Shown here piece by piece: positions 1 to 10,200 of a DNA stretch of 64,000 nucleotides. The notes beneath the pieces are model-generated. The model was not told where the DNA came from. It worked only from the letters and a program-made list of their open reading frames with translations, and did not search any database. Within the stretch, counting starts at the first letter, position 1. Each line of letters starts with the position of its first letter. The position numbers and the translations under genes were made by a program. The DNA is from Mongoliibacter ruber. GTDB taxonomy: Bacteria > Bacteroidota > Bacteroidia > Cytophagales > Cyclobacteriaceae. The stretch covers positions 455,108-519,107 of the forward strand of contig NZ_PVTR01000001.1 of the NCBI RefSeq assembly GCF_003003005.1, written 5' to 3'.

Positions 1-613
1 TGGAACCAGATTTTTCATTTTCCCGAATAGCTTCTTGAGCAAAATACATGGCAGAATCCAATAAATCTGTTTTACTGTAATTCAAGGCTATATTATTCAA
101 ACTTCTGATGGTGATGTAAGAATCCTCAAGGTCTTTACCAATCTTATAAGCTTCTTTAAATTTTCTTATTGCTTCCTCATAATTCCGCTGTTGGTAGTAA
201 ATGGCTCCAAGATTATTCAAAGTCATGGCTATCTCAGCCTTATCACTTTGATCCAAACCAATGAGGTATGCATCTCTTGAATACCGAAAGGCTTTATCCC
301 ATATACCCAACCTGTAATGTATCCAGCCAAGATTCCCCTTGGCTTTTGCCAATTGAACGCTGTCTTTCAACACAATCGCCAAAGATTCAGCTTCATTACC
401 CAATTCCAATGCTCTAGGAATATCTCTTTCCCTTAAAAGAAAAACTAACTTGTTAAGAACTTGTAATTTCCCCTTTTCATCAATTTCATTTTGCAGTAAG
501 TTATCCAAACTGTCAAATTCATCTTGCTGGGCAACGAGACCATGGCTAACAAAAAATACCAAAAAAAAGATAATCACTCGTTTTATGGCACCTAATCTGT
601 TTAAAAAAACCAT
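1..613 (-). CDS. TPR-repeat exported protein, C-terminus beyond window
   Basis: The frame is open from an ATG at 613 down to base 1, so about 204 N-terminal residues are visible. A hydrophobic stretch at about residues 13-28 ending in VAQQD looks like a signal peptide. From about residue 85 the sequence has tetratricopeptide-like units (NNLGAIYYQQRNYEEAI, then SLNNIALNYSKTDLLDSAM). In this phylum such N-terminal TPR blocks often precede a membrane helix and a histidine kinase, LuxR or adenylate cyclase output domain, but the deciding part lies outside the window. TPR content is seen; a signalling role is only inference. Confidence 0.75.
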   Translation of the reverse strand, partial: MVFLNRLGAIKRVIIFFLVFFVSHGLVAQQDEFDSLDNLLQNEIDEKGKLQVLNKLVFLLRERDIPRALELGNEAESLAIVLKDSVQLAKAKGNLGWIHYRLGIWDKAFRYSRDAYLIGLDQSDKAEIAMTLNNLGAIYYQQRNYEEAIRKFKEAYKIGKDLEDSYITIRSLNNIALNYSKTDLLDSAMYFAQEAIRENEKSGS

Positions 614-987
614 TGTAATAATATTAATTTTTTCTACTAAAATTTTATACCCTACTCAAACTTCCTAATGTGAATTACCTTTAATTATATGAAAAGCATT
701 TAAAGGTATTTTTCATACGATTAAACAGCTCTATAATTTCACTTCTTCCACTACCACTAAACAATGGGTAATTAATTCAAAAAACACAGAAAAAACTAAT
801 CTTAAAGCCAAAAATGAATATTTGAATTTTGGTGAATTGCAGGTTAAAAATTCATCTTTTTTTCAAAAAGCTGAAAAAAAAAGCCTGACAATTTTTGATC
901 AGGCTAAAATTGAATTTGACACTATATATATCCGGGCTCTTTCAAAAACCCAATGTAAATGTTGAACAAAGATTATGGGGGACCCTC
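614..987. other. intergenic region, 374 bp
   Basis: Divergent upstream region of the TPR gene joined to the downstream flank of surE. It is AT-rich. The only structure I see is the terminator at 874-905. Open frames crossing it are antisense to surE or lack any family resemblance. Confidence 0.6.
874..905 (-). terminator. intrinsic terminator downstream of surE
   Basis: The arms AGCCTGA and TCAGGCT (882-888 and 899-905) form a 7-bp hairpin followed on the minus strand by a run of eight or more T. It lies about 80 nt past the surE stop and fits the end of the minus-strand surE operon. Confidence 0.75.
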
Positions 988-1773
988 TTAAGACAATTCG
1001 GCCCAATCCCAATCTTCATTCATCTGCTTAATCGCGTGGTGCGCAGTAAGGTCGTATTGGCAGGGAACGATAGAAATATAATTATTGCCTATTGCCCACT
1101 CATCGTTGTCTTCTCCTTTGTCAAAATTCACAAAGTTACCCGCCATCCAAAAATACTTTCTACCATTTGGATCAAACCTTTCAGAAAACTCTTCCTGCCA
1201 TTTGGCATGAGCTTGCCGACAGACTTTTACTCCTTTTATGGCTTCATTTCTTTTGGGCGGAAAATTTACATTCAATGCTACTCCTTTTGAAAGGCCGTGA
1301 TCTAAAACTTGCTTGGCTATTTTATATACATAGTCTTCTACGTGACTGAAATCGGCCTTGGAAGAATAGTCACACAAGCTGAAACCTATCGATGGTAACC
1401 CTTCTAAAGCGCCTTCTATAGCTGCTGACATTGTTCCTGAGTAAAGCACTGATATTGAGGTATTACTCCCGTGATTGATTCCAGAAACGACCAGATCAGG
1501 TGTTCTATCTTTCAATACATAATGCTTGGCTAATTTCACACAATCGGCGGGTGTTCCACTTGACTTATATGCTTCGACACCTTCAAAAATATCTTCCTCG
1601 TAAAGCCTAAGGGTTTCTCCTATAGTAATCGCATGCCCCATTCCTGATTGAGGGCTGTCTGGAGCGACTACTATGACTTCCCCCAGTTTTTTCATAACAT
1701 TTACCAATACACGAATCCCCTTCGAAGTGATGCCGTCATCATTCGAAACAAGTATTAATGGTTTTTTTGACAT
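988..1773 (-). CDS. surE: 5'/3'-nucleotidase SurE
   Basis: SurE is a metal-dependent phosphatase acting on nucleoside 5'- and 3'-monophosphates, linked to stationary-phase survival. The 261-residue protein has the usual family length. The metal-site motif SNDDG is at residues 10-14 with Asp12/Asp13, followed by SGMGHAIT near residue 43, the SGINHGSN motif near residue 97, and SGTMSAAIEGAL. The start is the ATG directly before the N-terminal strand SKKPLILVSNDDG. It follows the exported hypothetical gene (1779-2408) by 5 nt on the same strand, so the two are probably co-transcribed. Identification is secure. Confidence 0.96.
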   Translation of the reverse strand: MSKKPLILVSNDDGITSKGIRVLVNVMKKLGEVIVVAPDSPQSGMGHAITIGETLRLYEEDIFEGVEAYKSSGTPADCVKLAKHYVLKDRTPDLVVSGINHGSNTSISVLYSGTMSAAIEGALEGLPSIGFSLCDYSSKADFSHVEDYVYKIAKQVLDHGLSKGVALNVNFPPKRNEAIKGVKVCRQAHAKWQEEFSERFDPNGRKYFWMAGNFVNFDKGEDNDEWAIGNNYISIVPCQYDLTAHHAIKQMNEDWDWAELS

Positions 1774-1778
1774 AAAAA

Positions 1779-2408
1779 TTATTTGATTTGATTGTAATAG
1801 GCAGTGATTCTCAAAAGATCTCCTCTTTTATCATGTGAAAGTCTATTCTTTCTCATAAATAAATTAACCTCTTCTGCCCTATCGTCAAAGATATCAAGAA
1901 GCTCTTTCTTCTTTTGAGAATACCTTTGGATTTTTCCATCTTTTATAAAGTAATAATTGAAAGACAATTTATACGCCCCTCCAATCTGTGGCCCCCACAT
2001 TGGATTCATGGCCATTGGCCCATATCCCATACTTCTGTTATCCACCACAATTTGCTCGCGACATAACAAGATCGCATCTTCTCCTTCTGTTAGAATTTCG
2101 AAAAACACAGGCGTTTCGTAATCACCGGTAAGCGGAAATGGCAAGGTATAGAAAGTACGTATCCCTCCGTATTGCTCGTCAAATATTTCAAACTGTTTGA
2201 CATTTGAGGAAGTGAAGGTCTCAATTCCTTGGTTTTGAAGCTGCACCAAGTTGTTTTCCAAGTCATACTTTACCATTCCCTGATATACAGTACCCGCATT
2301 CATCTGGATCTGACCTTTATGCCAAACCTGTGACGGAAACTGCCCTTGACCTAGTACAGAAAAGCTGATTAGAAATAAACTTATTAGAAGGAATGTGCTA
2401 TTTCTCAT
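1779..2408 (-). CDS. exported protein of unknown function
   Basis: A 209-residue protein with a clear signal peptide (MRNSTFLLISLFLISFSVLG, then Q). The mature part holds strand-rich sequence beginning with a W-H-K-G-x-I motif, a glycine/methionine/proline-rich loop (SMGYGPMAMNPMWGP) around residues 127-141, and a basic, helical C-terminus rich in KKK/RK/DKRGD. I do not recognise a named family; small exported proteins of this layout are common in Bacteroidota. It sits 5 nt upstream of surE in one transcription unit, but nothing in its sequence suggests a link to nucleotide metabolism. Confidence 0.8.
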   Translation of the reverse strand: MRNSTFLLISLFLISFSVLGQGQFPSQVWHKGQIQMNAGTVYQGMVKYDLENNLVQLQNQGIETFTSSNVKQFEIFDEQYGGIRTFYTLPFPLTGDYETPVFFEILTEGEDAILLCREQIVVDNRSMGYGPMAMNPMWGPQIGGAYKLSFNYYFIKDGKIQRYSQKKKELLDIFDDRAEEVNLFMRKNRLSHDKRGDLLRITAYYNQIK

Positions 2409-2512
2409 ACATAACTGCTATTGATGGATATTCAAGTTAACGAATCCTAACTTAAATAAGTTGGTCATATGAGGTCTTAATTACCTTTAATATGCACGTA
2501 ATCGCTACAATT

Positions 2513-3730
2513 TTACTTTTTTAAAATAGAGTGACCCATTTTATCTCTTTTTGTAGTCAAGTACTTTTCGTTATGAGGGTTAGGGGTGATTTCGATAGGA
2601 ATCTGTTCTACTATCTCCAAACCGTAACCAAGTAGGCCCACTCTTTTGGTAGGATTGTTAGATATCAACCTGATCTTACTTACATTCAAATCTCTCAAAA
2701 TCTGTGCACCTACACCATAATCTCTATTGTCCATTGGAAGGCCCAAGGCCAAATTAGCCTGTACAGTGTCCATACCCTGCTCCTGCAATTTATAGGCTTT
2801 TAGTTTATTGATTAGACCTATTCCCCTACCTTCTTGATTCATATAAAGCACAACACCTTTACCCTCTTTCTCTACCATCTCCAAGGCACTGTGTAACTGA
2901 GGACCACAATCACATCTGCAGGATCCAAATATATCGCCTGTCATACAAGAAGAATGTACCCTTACCATGACAGGTTCGTTTTCATCCCATGTGCCTTTAA
3001 TCAATGCCATATGGACTTCATTGGTATTGGTTTGCCTAAAAGCAATCAAATCAAAATCACCGTGAGCGGTAGGCATTTCAACCCCGATTTCCCTTTTTAT
3101 AAGGGATTCATTTTTTAGCCTATAGGCAATAAGATCCTTGATAGAAACCAATTTCAACTTAAATCTTTCTGCTACTTTGACCAGATCAGGCAGACGGGCC
3201 ATAGTCCCATCTTCATTCATGATTTCAACCAACACTCCTGCAGGAGATAGATCAGCCATTCTAGCAAAATCTATGGCAGCTTCTGTATGACCAGCTCTTC
3301 TTAGTACACCACCTCTTTTGGCCTTCAAAGGAAAAATATGACCAGGTTTACCCAATTCATCAGGGTGTATACTGTCATCTACCAAAGCTTGAATTGTCTT
3401 GGCCCTATCACTTGCTGAAATTCCTGTAGTGCAACCATGACCAATAAGATCAACAGAAACAGTGAAAGGTGTTTCATAAGCCGCAGTATTGTTGCCTACC
3501 ATGAGTTCAAGCCCAAGTTTATCACATCTGTCTTCTATTAAGGGTGCACAGATCAATCCACGACCATGTGTGGCCATGAAATTGATGATTTCGGGCGTTA
3601 CTTTCTCAGCAGCACAGACAAAATCACCCTCATTTTCGCGATCTTCATCATCTACTACAATGATTACTTCACCGTTTTTGATCGCTATTATTGCCTCTTC
3701 AATCGAGTCTAATTTAAAATCTTGGGACAT
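2513..3730 (-). CDS. ribBA: bifunctional DHBP synthase / GTP cyclohydrolase II
   Basis: This fusion enzyme provides both precursors of riboflavin: 3,4-dihydroxy-2-butanone 4-phosphate from ribulose 5-phosphate, and the pyrimidine intermediate from GTP. Residues 1 to about 205 are the RibB domain, with [12 protein letters not shown] and [14 protein letters not shown] motifs intact. The rest is RibA, with the zinc cysteine cluster [17 protein letters not shown] and the GTP-binding segment [11 protein letters not shown]. The 405-residue length matches RibBA fusions. It lies between dnaG and surE on the same strand but with gaps of about 90-100 nt, and has its own -7 box at 3766-3773. No FMN riboswitch is visible upstream. 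Confidence 0.97.
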   Translation of the reverse strand: MSQDFKLDSIEEAIIAIKNGEVIIVVDDEDRENEGDFVCAAEKVTPEIINFMATHGRGLICAPLIEDRCDKLGLELMVGNNTAAYETPFTVSVDLIGHGCTTGISASDRAKTIQALVDDSIHPDELGKPGHIFPLKAKRGGVLRRAGHTEAAIDFARMADLSPAGVLVEIMNEDGTMARLPDLVKVAERFKLKLVSIKDLIAYRLKNESLIKREIGVEMPTAHGDFDLIAFRQTNTNEVHMALIKGTWDENEPVMVRVHSSCMTGDIFGSCRCDCGPQLHSALEMVEKEGKGVVLYMNQEGRGIGLINKLKAYKLQEQGMDTVQANLALGLPMDNRDYGVGAQILRDLNVSKIRLISNNPTKRVGLLGYGLEIVEQIPIEITPNPHNEKYLTTKRDKMGHSILKK

Positions 3731-3765
3731 AATGGTATTTAATTCTATTTGGGTTTAGAAAACGC

Positions 3766-3773
3766 CAAAATTA
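3766..3773 (-). promoter_or_regulatory. -7 promoter box before ribBA
   Basis: On the minus strand this reads TAATTTTG, a full match to the Bacteroidota -7 consensus TAnnTTTG, 36 nt before the ribBA start codon. A -33 TTTG box at the usual spacing is not evident, so confidence is moderate. Confidence 0.45.
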
Positions 3774-3818
3774 CATTCTTTTTCAGGTTTAACAGTGCGA
3801 AAGCATTTAAAGTTTGAG

Positions 3819-5753
3819 CTAGAAGCTTATCACAATCCCCAATTGCTTGTCTATTTCTACTTGATATTGTTTGAGTTCCATATAGATAGAAATGCGCTCA
3901 CTCATCATATTTTCATCCAGTTTTTCTTGTTCGGCTTCTTTAATTTTCAGTTTTGCCTCCTCCATCATTTTCTTGATCACTTTTTTCTTCAAGTGTAAAA
4001 TACTGTCATATACCGTTTTGGCAAGATCATCAGCTTCATTATGTGTGAAAATTTGAAACCTTGATTCCCACAAAGTGGAAAGCTCATACTTTCTTGTAAT
4101 CAGATTGATAACTTCTTTTTTCACTTCCAAGTCATCATGTTTCAAGAAGTACTCAGGTTGAGGGAGAAGGTTGTTTGAAAGGGCATCTTTGTATATATCC
4201 AAAATCTTTTGGTAAACTGGTGTCTCAAATTTCAATTCATCAGTCTCTTGCAAAAGGTATTGGCAAACATGAAGGTCATCTGAAACCATTTCAAATCCAT
4301 AATTAACCAACAGCCGTAACATTTCCCTTTCCTGTAATTCTAAAATATTGACGTAGGATGTAACTTCCTTTACAGGCAATAAATCTTCAAAAGGTGTTTC
4401 CTGTGTTTCTCTTTTGTCTTTAAAGAACTCGTCCTTTTTCCCTTTTAGGTAAATCTTGTTCAGCTCAGTCTGAATGATTTCCTCATCTAATTCTAACAGA
4501 GCCGCTGACTTTTTAATATACACAGTCCTAATTATAGGATCAGGTATTTTGGAAAGACTTTGAACAACATCTTTAATAAGGTTTGCCTGCTTGATAGGAT
4601 CATTTGCCGCTTCATTTGCATGAAGGCCAATTTTAAAGGAAATGAAGTCCTGTGCATTTTTTTCGAGATAGTCTTGAAACTCTTGAGAGCCAACTTTTCT
4701 TGCATAACTATCAGGATCTTCTCCATTTGGAAAGACAACTGCCTTGACATTCAAACCTCCTTCAAGAATCATATCAATTCCCCTCAAAGAAGCCTTGATG
4801 CCAGCAGCGTCACCATCATACAAAACAGTAATATTATCAGAAAATCTCTTGATCAGCTTGATTTGATTTTCTGTTAGGGAAGTACCTGAAGAAGCTACTA
4901 CGTTTTCAATACCTGACAAATGCATGGATATCACATCCGTATATCCTTCTACGAGATAGCAATTGTCTTTTTCTCTGATTGATTTTTTTGCTTGAAAAAT
5001 CCCATAAAGTACGTCCGATTTGTGGTAAACCTCTGTTTCGGGAGAGTTGATGTACTTGGGTTGCTTTTTATCCTGTGTTAGTATCCTTGCTCCAAAAGCT
5101 ATGGGTTTACCCCCTAGGTTGTGTATGGTGAATATTACCCTGCCCCTAAACCTATCGTACATCCGCTTAGGATCTCCTTCTTTTTGAAGGATCAATCCTG
5201 CCTTGAGAAGGATTTCATCCGAATGTCCTGCAGACTTTGCTGCCTCATGCAAATGACTCCATCCATCCAAGGCATACCCAAGGTCAAACTTTTCAATTAC
5301 ATCTTGATTGAAACCTCTTTCTTTGAAATAACTTAGTCCAATGGCCCTACCCTCTTCTTTACTAAGGTTTTGAGCAAAAAAATCTTTTGCGTAATTAAGC
5401 ACTATATATAAACTTTCGCGCTCATTGTAGGCTTGTACTGCTTCCGGTGTTTGTTCTTGATCCTCTTCTACCTCAATACCATACTTCTTGGCAAGATGTC
5501 TAATCGCTTCATTGAATCCGACTCCTTCAATGTCCATCACAAATTGTATCGGGTCTCCGGCTTTACCACAACCGAAACACTTATAAATCTGCTTGGCAGG
5601 AGAAACCGAGAAGGAAGGTGATTTTTCATTATGAAATGGACAGCATGCCCATAGGTTTTGCCCTTTCTTTTTCAAAGGCACATAATCATTGACCACATCT
5701 TCTATGTCCGCTCTATCCTTTACTTTGTCTGTAGTTGCTCGACTGATTCCCAT
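3819..5753 (-). CDS. dnaG: DNA primase
   Basis: DnaG makes RNA primers for replication. The N-terminal CHC2-type zinc finger is visible (CCPFHNEKSPSF followed by CFGCGKAGD), then the RNA-polymerase/TOPRIM core with YLVEGYTDVISMH (catalytic Glu) and LYDGDAAGIKA (DxD metal site), and a C-terminal helical region ending in a lysine/glutamate-rich coiled coil, as expected for the helicase-binding domain. I chose the ATG at 5753 (MGISRATTDKVKD) because AAGGAG lies just upstream; a TTG five codons earlier would keep the frame. With 644 residues the length is normal. Confidence 0.97.
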   Translation of the reverse strand: MGISRATTDKVKDRADIEDVVNDYVPLKKKGQNLWACCPFHNEKSPSFSVSPAKQIYKCFGCGKAGDPIQFVMDIEGVGFNEAIRHLAKKYGIEVEEDQEQTPEAVQAYNERESLYIVLNYAKDFFAQNLSKEEGRAIGLSYFKERGFNQDVIEKFDLGYALDGWSHLHEAAKSAGHSDEILLKAGLILQKEGDPKRMYDRFRGRVIFTIHNLGGKPIAFGARILTQDKKQPKYINSPETEVYHKSDVLYGIFQAKKSIREKDNCYLVEGYTDVISMHLSGIENVVASSGTSLTENQIKLIKRFSDNITVLYDGDAAGIKASLRGIDMILEGGLNVKAVVFPNGEDPDSYARKVGSQEFQDYLEKNAQDFISFKIGLHANEAANDPIKQANLIKDVVQSLSKIPDPIIRTVYIKKSAALLELDEEIIQTELNKIYLKGKKDEFFKDKRETQETPFEDLLPVKEVTSYVNILELQEREMLRLLVNYGFEMVSDDLHVCQYLLQETDELKFETPVYQKILDIYKDALSNNLLPQPEYFLKHDDLEVKKEVINLITRKYELSTLWESRFQIFTHNEADDLAKTVYDSILHLKKKVIKKMMEEAKLKIKEAEQEKLDENMMSERISIYMELKQYQVEIDKQLGIVISF

Positions 5754-5929
5754 TGCTCCTTGATTCAATTTTCAAAGATAAAAAGTATTGCTTCAAAACA
5801 TAGAAGGACAGACATGCGAAACTATTTTAGAATTCCACAAGTTCTTACCTAGATATATTCTTATTTATGAGGCTTCTTTTAAATTAGAACAATTATAAAC
5901 TAAATTGCGGAGGATTAAGTAACCAAATA

Positions 5930-7024
5930 ATGTCAATCAGTAAAGAAAACGTACTCAAAGCCCTATCCAAAGTAGAAGATCCAGACTTAAAAAAAGACTT
6001 GGTAACATTGGGAATGATTCAAGGAATTGAAATCGAAGGGAATAAGATAAAGTTCAAAGTAGTATTGACTACTCCAGCCTGTCCACTCAAGGAAGTTATC
6101 AAGAATAATTGTATTGAAGCATTGGAGGAGAGTTTTGGTGCAGATATCGAACTTGACATCTTCATGACTTCCAATGTAACAACTGCAAGAAATGATGCCC
6201 CACTGCTCCCAAAAGTCAAAAACATAATTGCCATTGCCTCAGGAAAAGGTGGTGTTGGCAAATCTACCACATCCAGTAATCTTGCTGTTGCCTTAGCCAA
6301 TACAGGAGCCAAAGTAGGACTTATTGATGCTGATATTTCAGGTCCAAGTATCCCTACAATGTTCAACGTTGAATCTGAACAACCTATGGTCAAGCAAGTT
6401 GATGGCAAAAACGTAATCATGCCTATTGAGCAATACGGCGTGAAGCTGATGTCTATAGGTTTTTTGACTCCGTCAGAATCAGCAGTGGTGTGGAGAGGTC
6501 CAATGGCAAGTTCCGCATTAAAACAATTCATTGGAGACGTAGAATGGGGAGAGCTTGACTACTTATTGATAGACTTGCCTCCGGGTACATCAGACATACA
6601 TCTCACAATGGTGCAGACTGTACCAGTTACAGGTGCTGTAATCGTTACTACACCTCAAAAAGTGGCTTTAGCAGATGCTACAAAAGGACTGACTATGTTC
6701 AGACAACCTCAAATTAATGTTCCAGTGCTAGGTGTTGTAGAAAATATGGCTTATTTTTCTCCAGAAGAGTTACCTGATAATAAATATTATATATTTGGGA
6801 AAGAAGGTGGTAAAAAATTGGCGGAAAAATACGAAGTGCCATTCCTTGGGGAAATCCCGATAGTCCAAAGCATCAGAGAAAGTGGTGATACAGGCTATCC
6901 AGCGGTATTCAAGAAAGGGATCACAGAAAAAGCCTTTAGCGAATTAGCTGAGAATGTAGCCCAACAGGTGGCTATTAGAAATGCTGAAAAAAATAAAACA
7001 GAAGTAGTTCAAGTCAATATATAA
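5930..7024 (+). CDS. Mrp/ApbC family Fe-S cluster carrier ATPase
   Basis: Mrp proteins are P-loop ATPases that carry or transfer Fe-S clusters in the cytoplasm. Residues 1 to about 80 form a DUF59/MIP18-like domain (VEDPDLKKDLVTLGMI, TTPACPLKE). The deviant Walker A IASGKGGVGKST is near residue 105, and DLPPGTSDIHLT is the typical switch region. The CxxC of classical Mrp C-termini is absent here (VVENMAYFSPEELPDNKYY), as far as I know common in this phylum. GGAGGA sits upstream of the ATG. The NifU-domain gene follows after 4 nt, which supports a joint Fe-S role. Confidence 0.94.
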   Translation: MSISKENVLKALSKVEDPDLKKDLVTLGMIQGIEIEGNKIKFKVVLTTPACPLKEVIKNNCIEALEESFGADIELDIFMTSNVTTARNDAPLLPKVKNIIAIASGKGGVGKSTTSSNLAVALANTGAKVGLIDADISGPSIPTMFNVESEQPMVKQVDGKNVIMPIEQYGVKLMSIGFLTPSESAVVWRGPMASSALKQFIGDVEWGELDYLLIDLPPGTSDIHLTMVQTVPVTGAVIVTTPQKVALADATKGLTMFRQPQINVPVLGVVENMAYFSPEELPDNKYYIFGKEGGKKLAEKYEVPFLGEIPIVQSIRESGDTGYPAVFKKGITEKAFSELAENVAQQVAIRNAEKNKTEVVQVNI

Positions 7025-7028
7025 TATA

Positions 7029-7277
7029 ATGGATGTGGAATTGATTGATAGAGTTGAAAAGGCATTAGATACTATCAGACCTTATTTGGAAGCTGATGGA
7101 GGAAATGTGAAAATTGTAGAAATAACAAATGATAATATTCTAAAGTTAGAGTTGACTGGAACCTGCAGTTCCTGCCCTATGTCCACGATGACGTTAAAAG
7201 CTGGAGTAGAAGAAGCTATCAAAAGGGACATACCGGAAATCATTAAAGTAGTGGCAGTAAATGTTGCAGTTGCATAA
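7029..7277 (+). CDS. NifU-like C-terminal domain protein (Fe-S scaffold)
   Basis: An 82-residue protein consisting only of the NifU C-terminal domain, which binds a labile [4Fe-4S] cluster through a CxxC motif. Cys46 and Cys49 lie in TCSSCPMST, preceded by the typical IRPYLEADGGNVKIV segment. Start ATG is 4 nt after the mrp stop, so the two are surely one operon and probably act together in cluster assembly or delivery. Its last 17 nt overlap the next ORF in another frame. Confidence 0.94.
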   Translation: MDVELIDRVEKALDTIRPYLEADGGNVKIVEITNDNILKLELTGTCSSCPMSTMTLKAGVEEAIKRDIPEIIKVVAVNVAVA

Positions 7278-10200
7278 CATCGTTCAGTTTTTAATTAACT
7301 TAGTAGGAATAAGGGTAAGACTCATCTTAACCTTATTCCTTTTTTTGATATCCTTTTCCGGTTTTTCCCAACAATTTTTCGGGCAAGTTTACCAGCATGT
7401 GCATGATGAAAAATGTGCTGCGGTTCCTATGGAAAAATACATAGAAGATCATGTAGGTGTACTTGGTTCTAGAGAGTATTTTGAATCATGGATGGAAGGC
7501 CAAATTGAAGACCAAAGAAAAGCGCCCTCTATTCAAAGAAGTTTAGAAAATGAAGTTCGGGTAATTCCTGTTGTTGTCCATGTAGTACACAATGGCGAGG
7601 ACATTGGCGTAGGAAACAATATTCCTGAAATACAGATTTTAAATCAAATAAGGACTTTAAATGAAGATTTCAGGAGACTCAACCCAGACACAATCAATAC
7701 CTCATCTATTTTTAGGGATGTAGCTGCTGATTCAAGGATAGAATTTGTATTAGCTAAACAAGACCCAGATGGACTACCTACTTCAGGAATAATCCGAGTA
7801 GAAGGGACAAAAAATAATTATACTGCAATTTCTGATGCACAACTGCTCAGCCAGTTTTCTTATTGGCCAGCTGAAGAGTATTTAAATATCTGGGTTGCGC
7901 CAATTGCTGGTAATGTCTTGGGATGGGCAAGTCCTCCCCTAGCCAACCTTCCTGGTTTAGGAGCCATCGTTTTCCCTAGAGAAATAGATGGCGTATACGT
8001 CACCTCGCGTTGGTTTGGACAAGATGGCAATGCCGATTCAAGAGCAAGAGGACGTACTTTAACTCATGAAATAGGTCATTTTCTCGGTTTGCGCCACATA
8101 TGGGGTGATGGTAATTGTAGTGTTGATGACTTTGTAGATGATACACCAAACCAAGATGGACCGAATTTTTTATGCCGAATAGATAATTCAAGATTTACAT
8201 GCGAAAGTCAGGACATGTCTGAAAACTACATGGATTACACTACCGATGCATGTATGAATATTTTTACACGTGGTCAAGTGGAACGATTTGATGCTGTGCT
8301 TGCAAGCAGTCCAAGGAGGGCAAGCTTGGTAAACAACAGGGCAACTGAAGAACCGATTCTTTTGCCAAATAACTTATCCATAGACAGATTGATCAATCCT
8401 TCTGATCTTATTTGTGATGTCAATATCATTCCCGAACTCTTACTAAGAAATAGAGGAGAAAACACCATTACCTCTGCACGCATAGAAATCCTATTAAATG
8501 GCAATGTCATAGAAGTTAAAGATTTTGAACTGAGTTTGAGCCTTGGAGATACTACAAGAGTGTTTTTTGCGCCAATCCAACTTTCCGGATCAGATGACGA
8601 ATTTATCGCTACAATTACACAAGTAAACGGAATAATTGACCCAGAAATAGTCAACAAAACCGTTACTTCAAATCCAATAATACAACCTACAATCACCTTA
8701 CCCTACACATTTTCATTTTCGGATTTGAACGACCTTTGGATCATCCGAAATCCAGATGACAGCTTGACTTGGGAAGTAGGAGAATTGAATTTAGATGGAA
8801 ACATCCAACAAGTTTTACAGCTCAGAAATTATGAATATGAGGCTTTCAACGAATTGGATTTTCTGATTTCTCCTCAGATTAATCTGAACGAATTCCCCAA
8901 TGCACAAGTCACATTCCGAATGGCTTATGCTCCGTATAACGCACAAGGCTTTGGTGATGACTTAATCGTTGCTATATCGGATGATTGTGGCAATACTTTC
9001 TCAATCCCAACCGCACCCTACAATAAAGACCGTCAATTTCTTCAGACATCCAACCCTACTCTAGATTTCTTCATCCCGACACGAGAAAATCAATTTCGTA
9101 AGGAAATAGTCAATCTTGCGCCCTTTGCAGACATGGGGAATGTCAGAATTGCCATCATCAATCGAAATGGCTATGGCAATAACATCTATGTAAAGGATAT
9201 TGAAATACTGCCTGAAGCGGAATTTAGATATAAAGTAGATTTGGTAGAGTTAATCACACCTTCACCGGTTTCGACGGGTGAGCATGAGCAAGAAACTGTA
9301 AGGGCTGTCAACACGGGAAATCTCCCTGTCGATGCTTTTATTTTTAGACGAAGGCTAGGCCAGGGAACTGCAGTATCGTATATAGGAAGGGGAATTGGAT
9401 TGGAACCAGGAGATAGTATCAATATAAATGTACCAAGAGGACCAATTGGGTCTGATGTAAGTAGACTCACCTATTCAGTAGATTTTCCTAATTTTGATCA
9501 AAATCCAGATAACTCCGATGAGCTCACAAGATTTGTCTTGATTAATTCAAATTTCACAAGAATTCCATTCAGACAAAACTTTAACAACACCACCCAAATA
9601 GCACCTTGGGTAGCTATAAATCCTGAGAGCAATAATAATAACTGGATATTAACCCCATTGCAAACTGAAGGATTTGGATCAAACTTAATCCGTCTTGAAG
9701 AATTTGAGACAGACAATTCCTATTGGTTAGGATCTCCATTATTTGACCTATCTGAGGCAATACAAGCCTCAATTTTCTTCGATTTTGCTTCTGGACAAAT
9801 TGCAGAAAGTACAATACTTAAAGTTATGGCCAGTAGAAATGGCGGAGAGACTTATACTGAAGTCTTCAGAAAAACAGGTAGCGATTTGAATACTGCACTT
9901 TCTGCTGAAGCAAATCCAAACCAAAGAGGTGATTTTGAAAGACAATTTATAAACTTGACAGAATACGCGGGTAGCGATAACATACGGGTAGCAATAGTAT
10001 TGGAAAATGCAGAAGTAGAAAATAGCACTGCATACATTGATAACATTGAGTTGTTCTTGTCAGCTAACCCCCAACCCGTAGACCCAGGGTTAGGCAATAC
10101 TATAATCTATCCTAATCCAGCTAGAGAGGTGTTTAATATTGTTTTCAATTTGCAAACCTTCGAAAATGTGAATATCCAAATTACTTCGGTTGCAGGTCAA

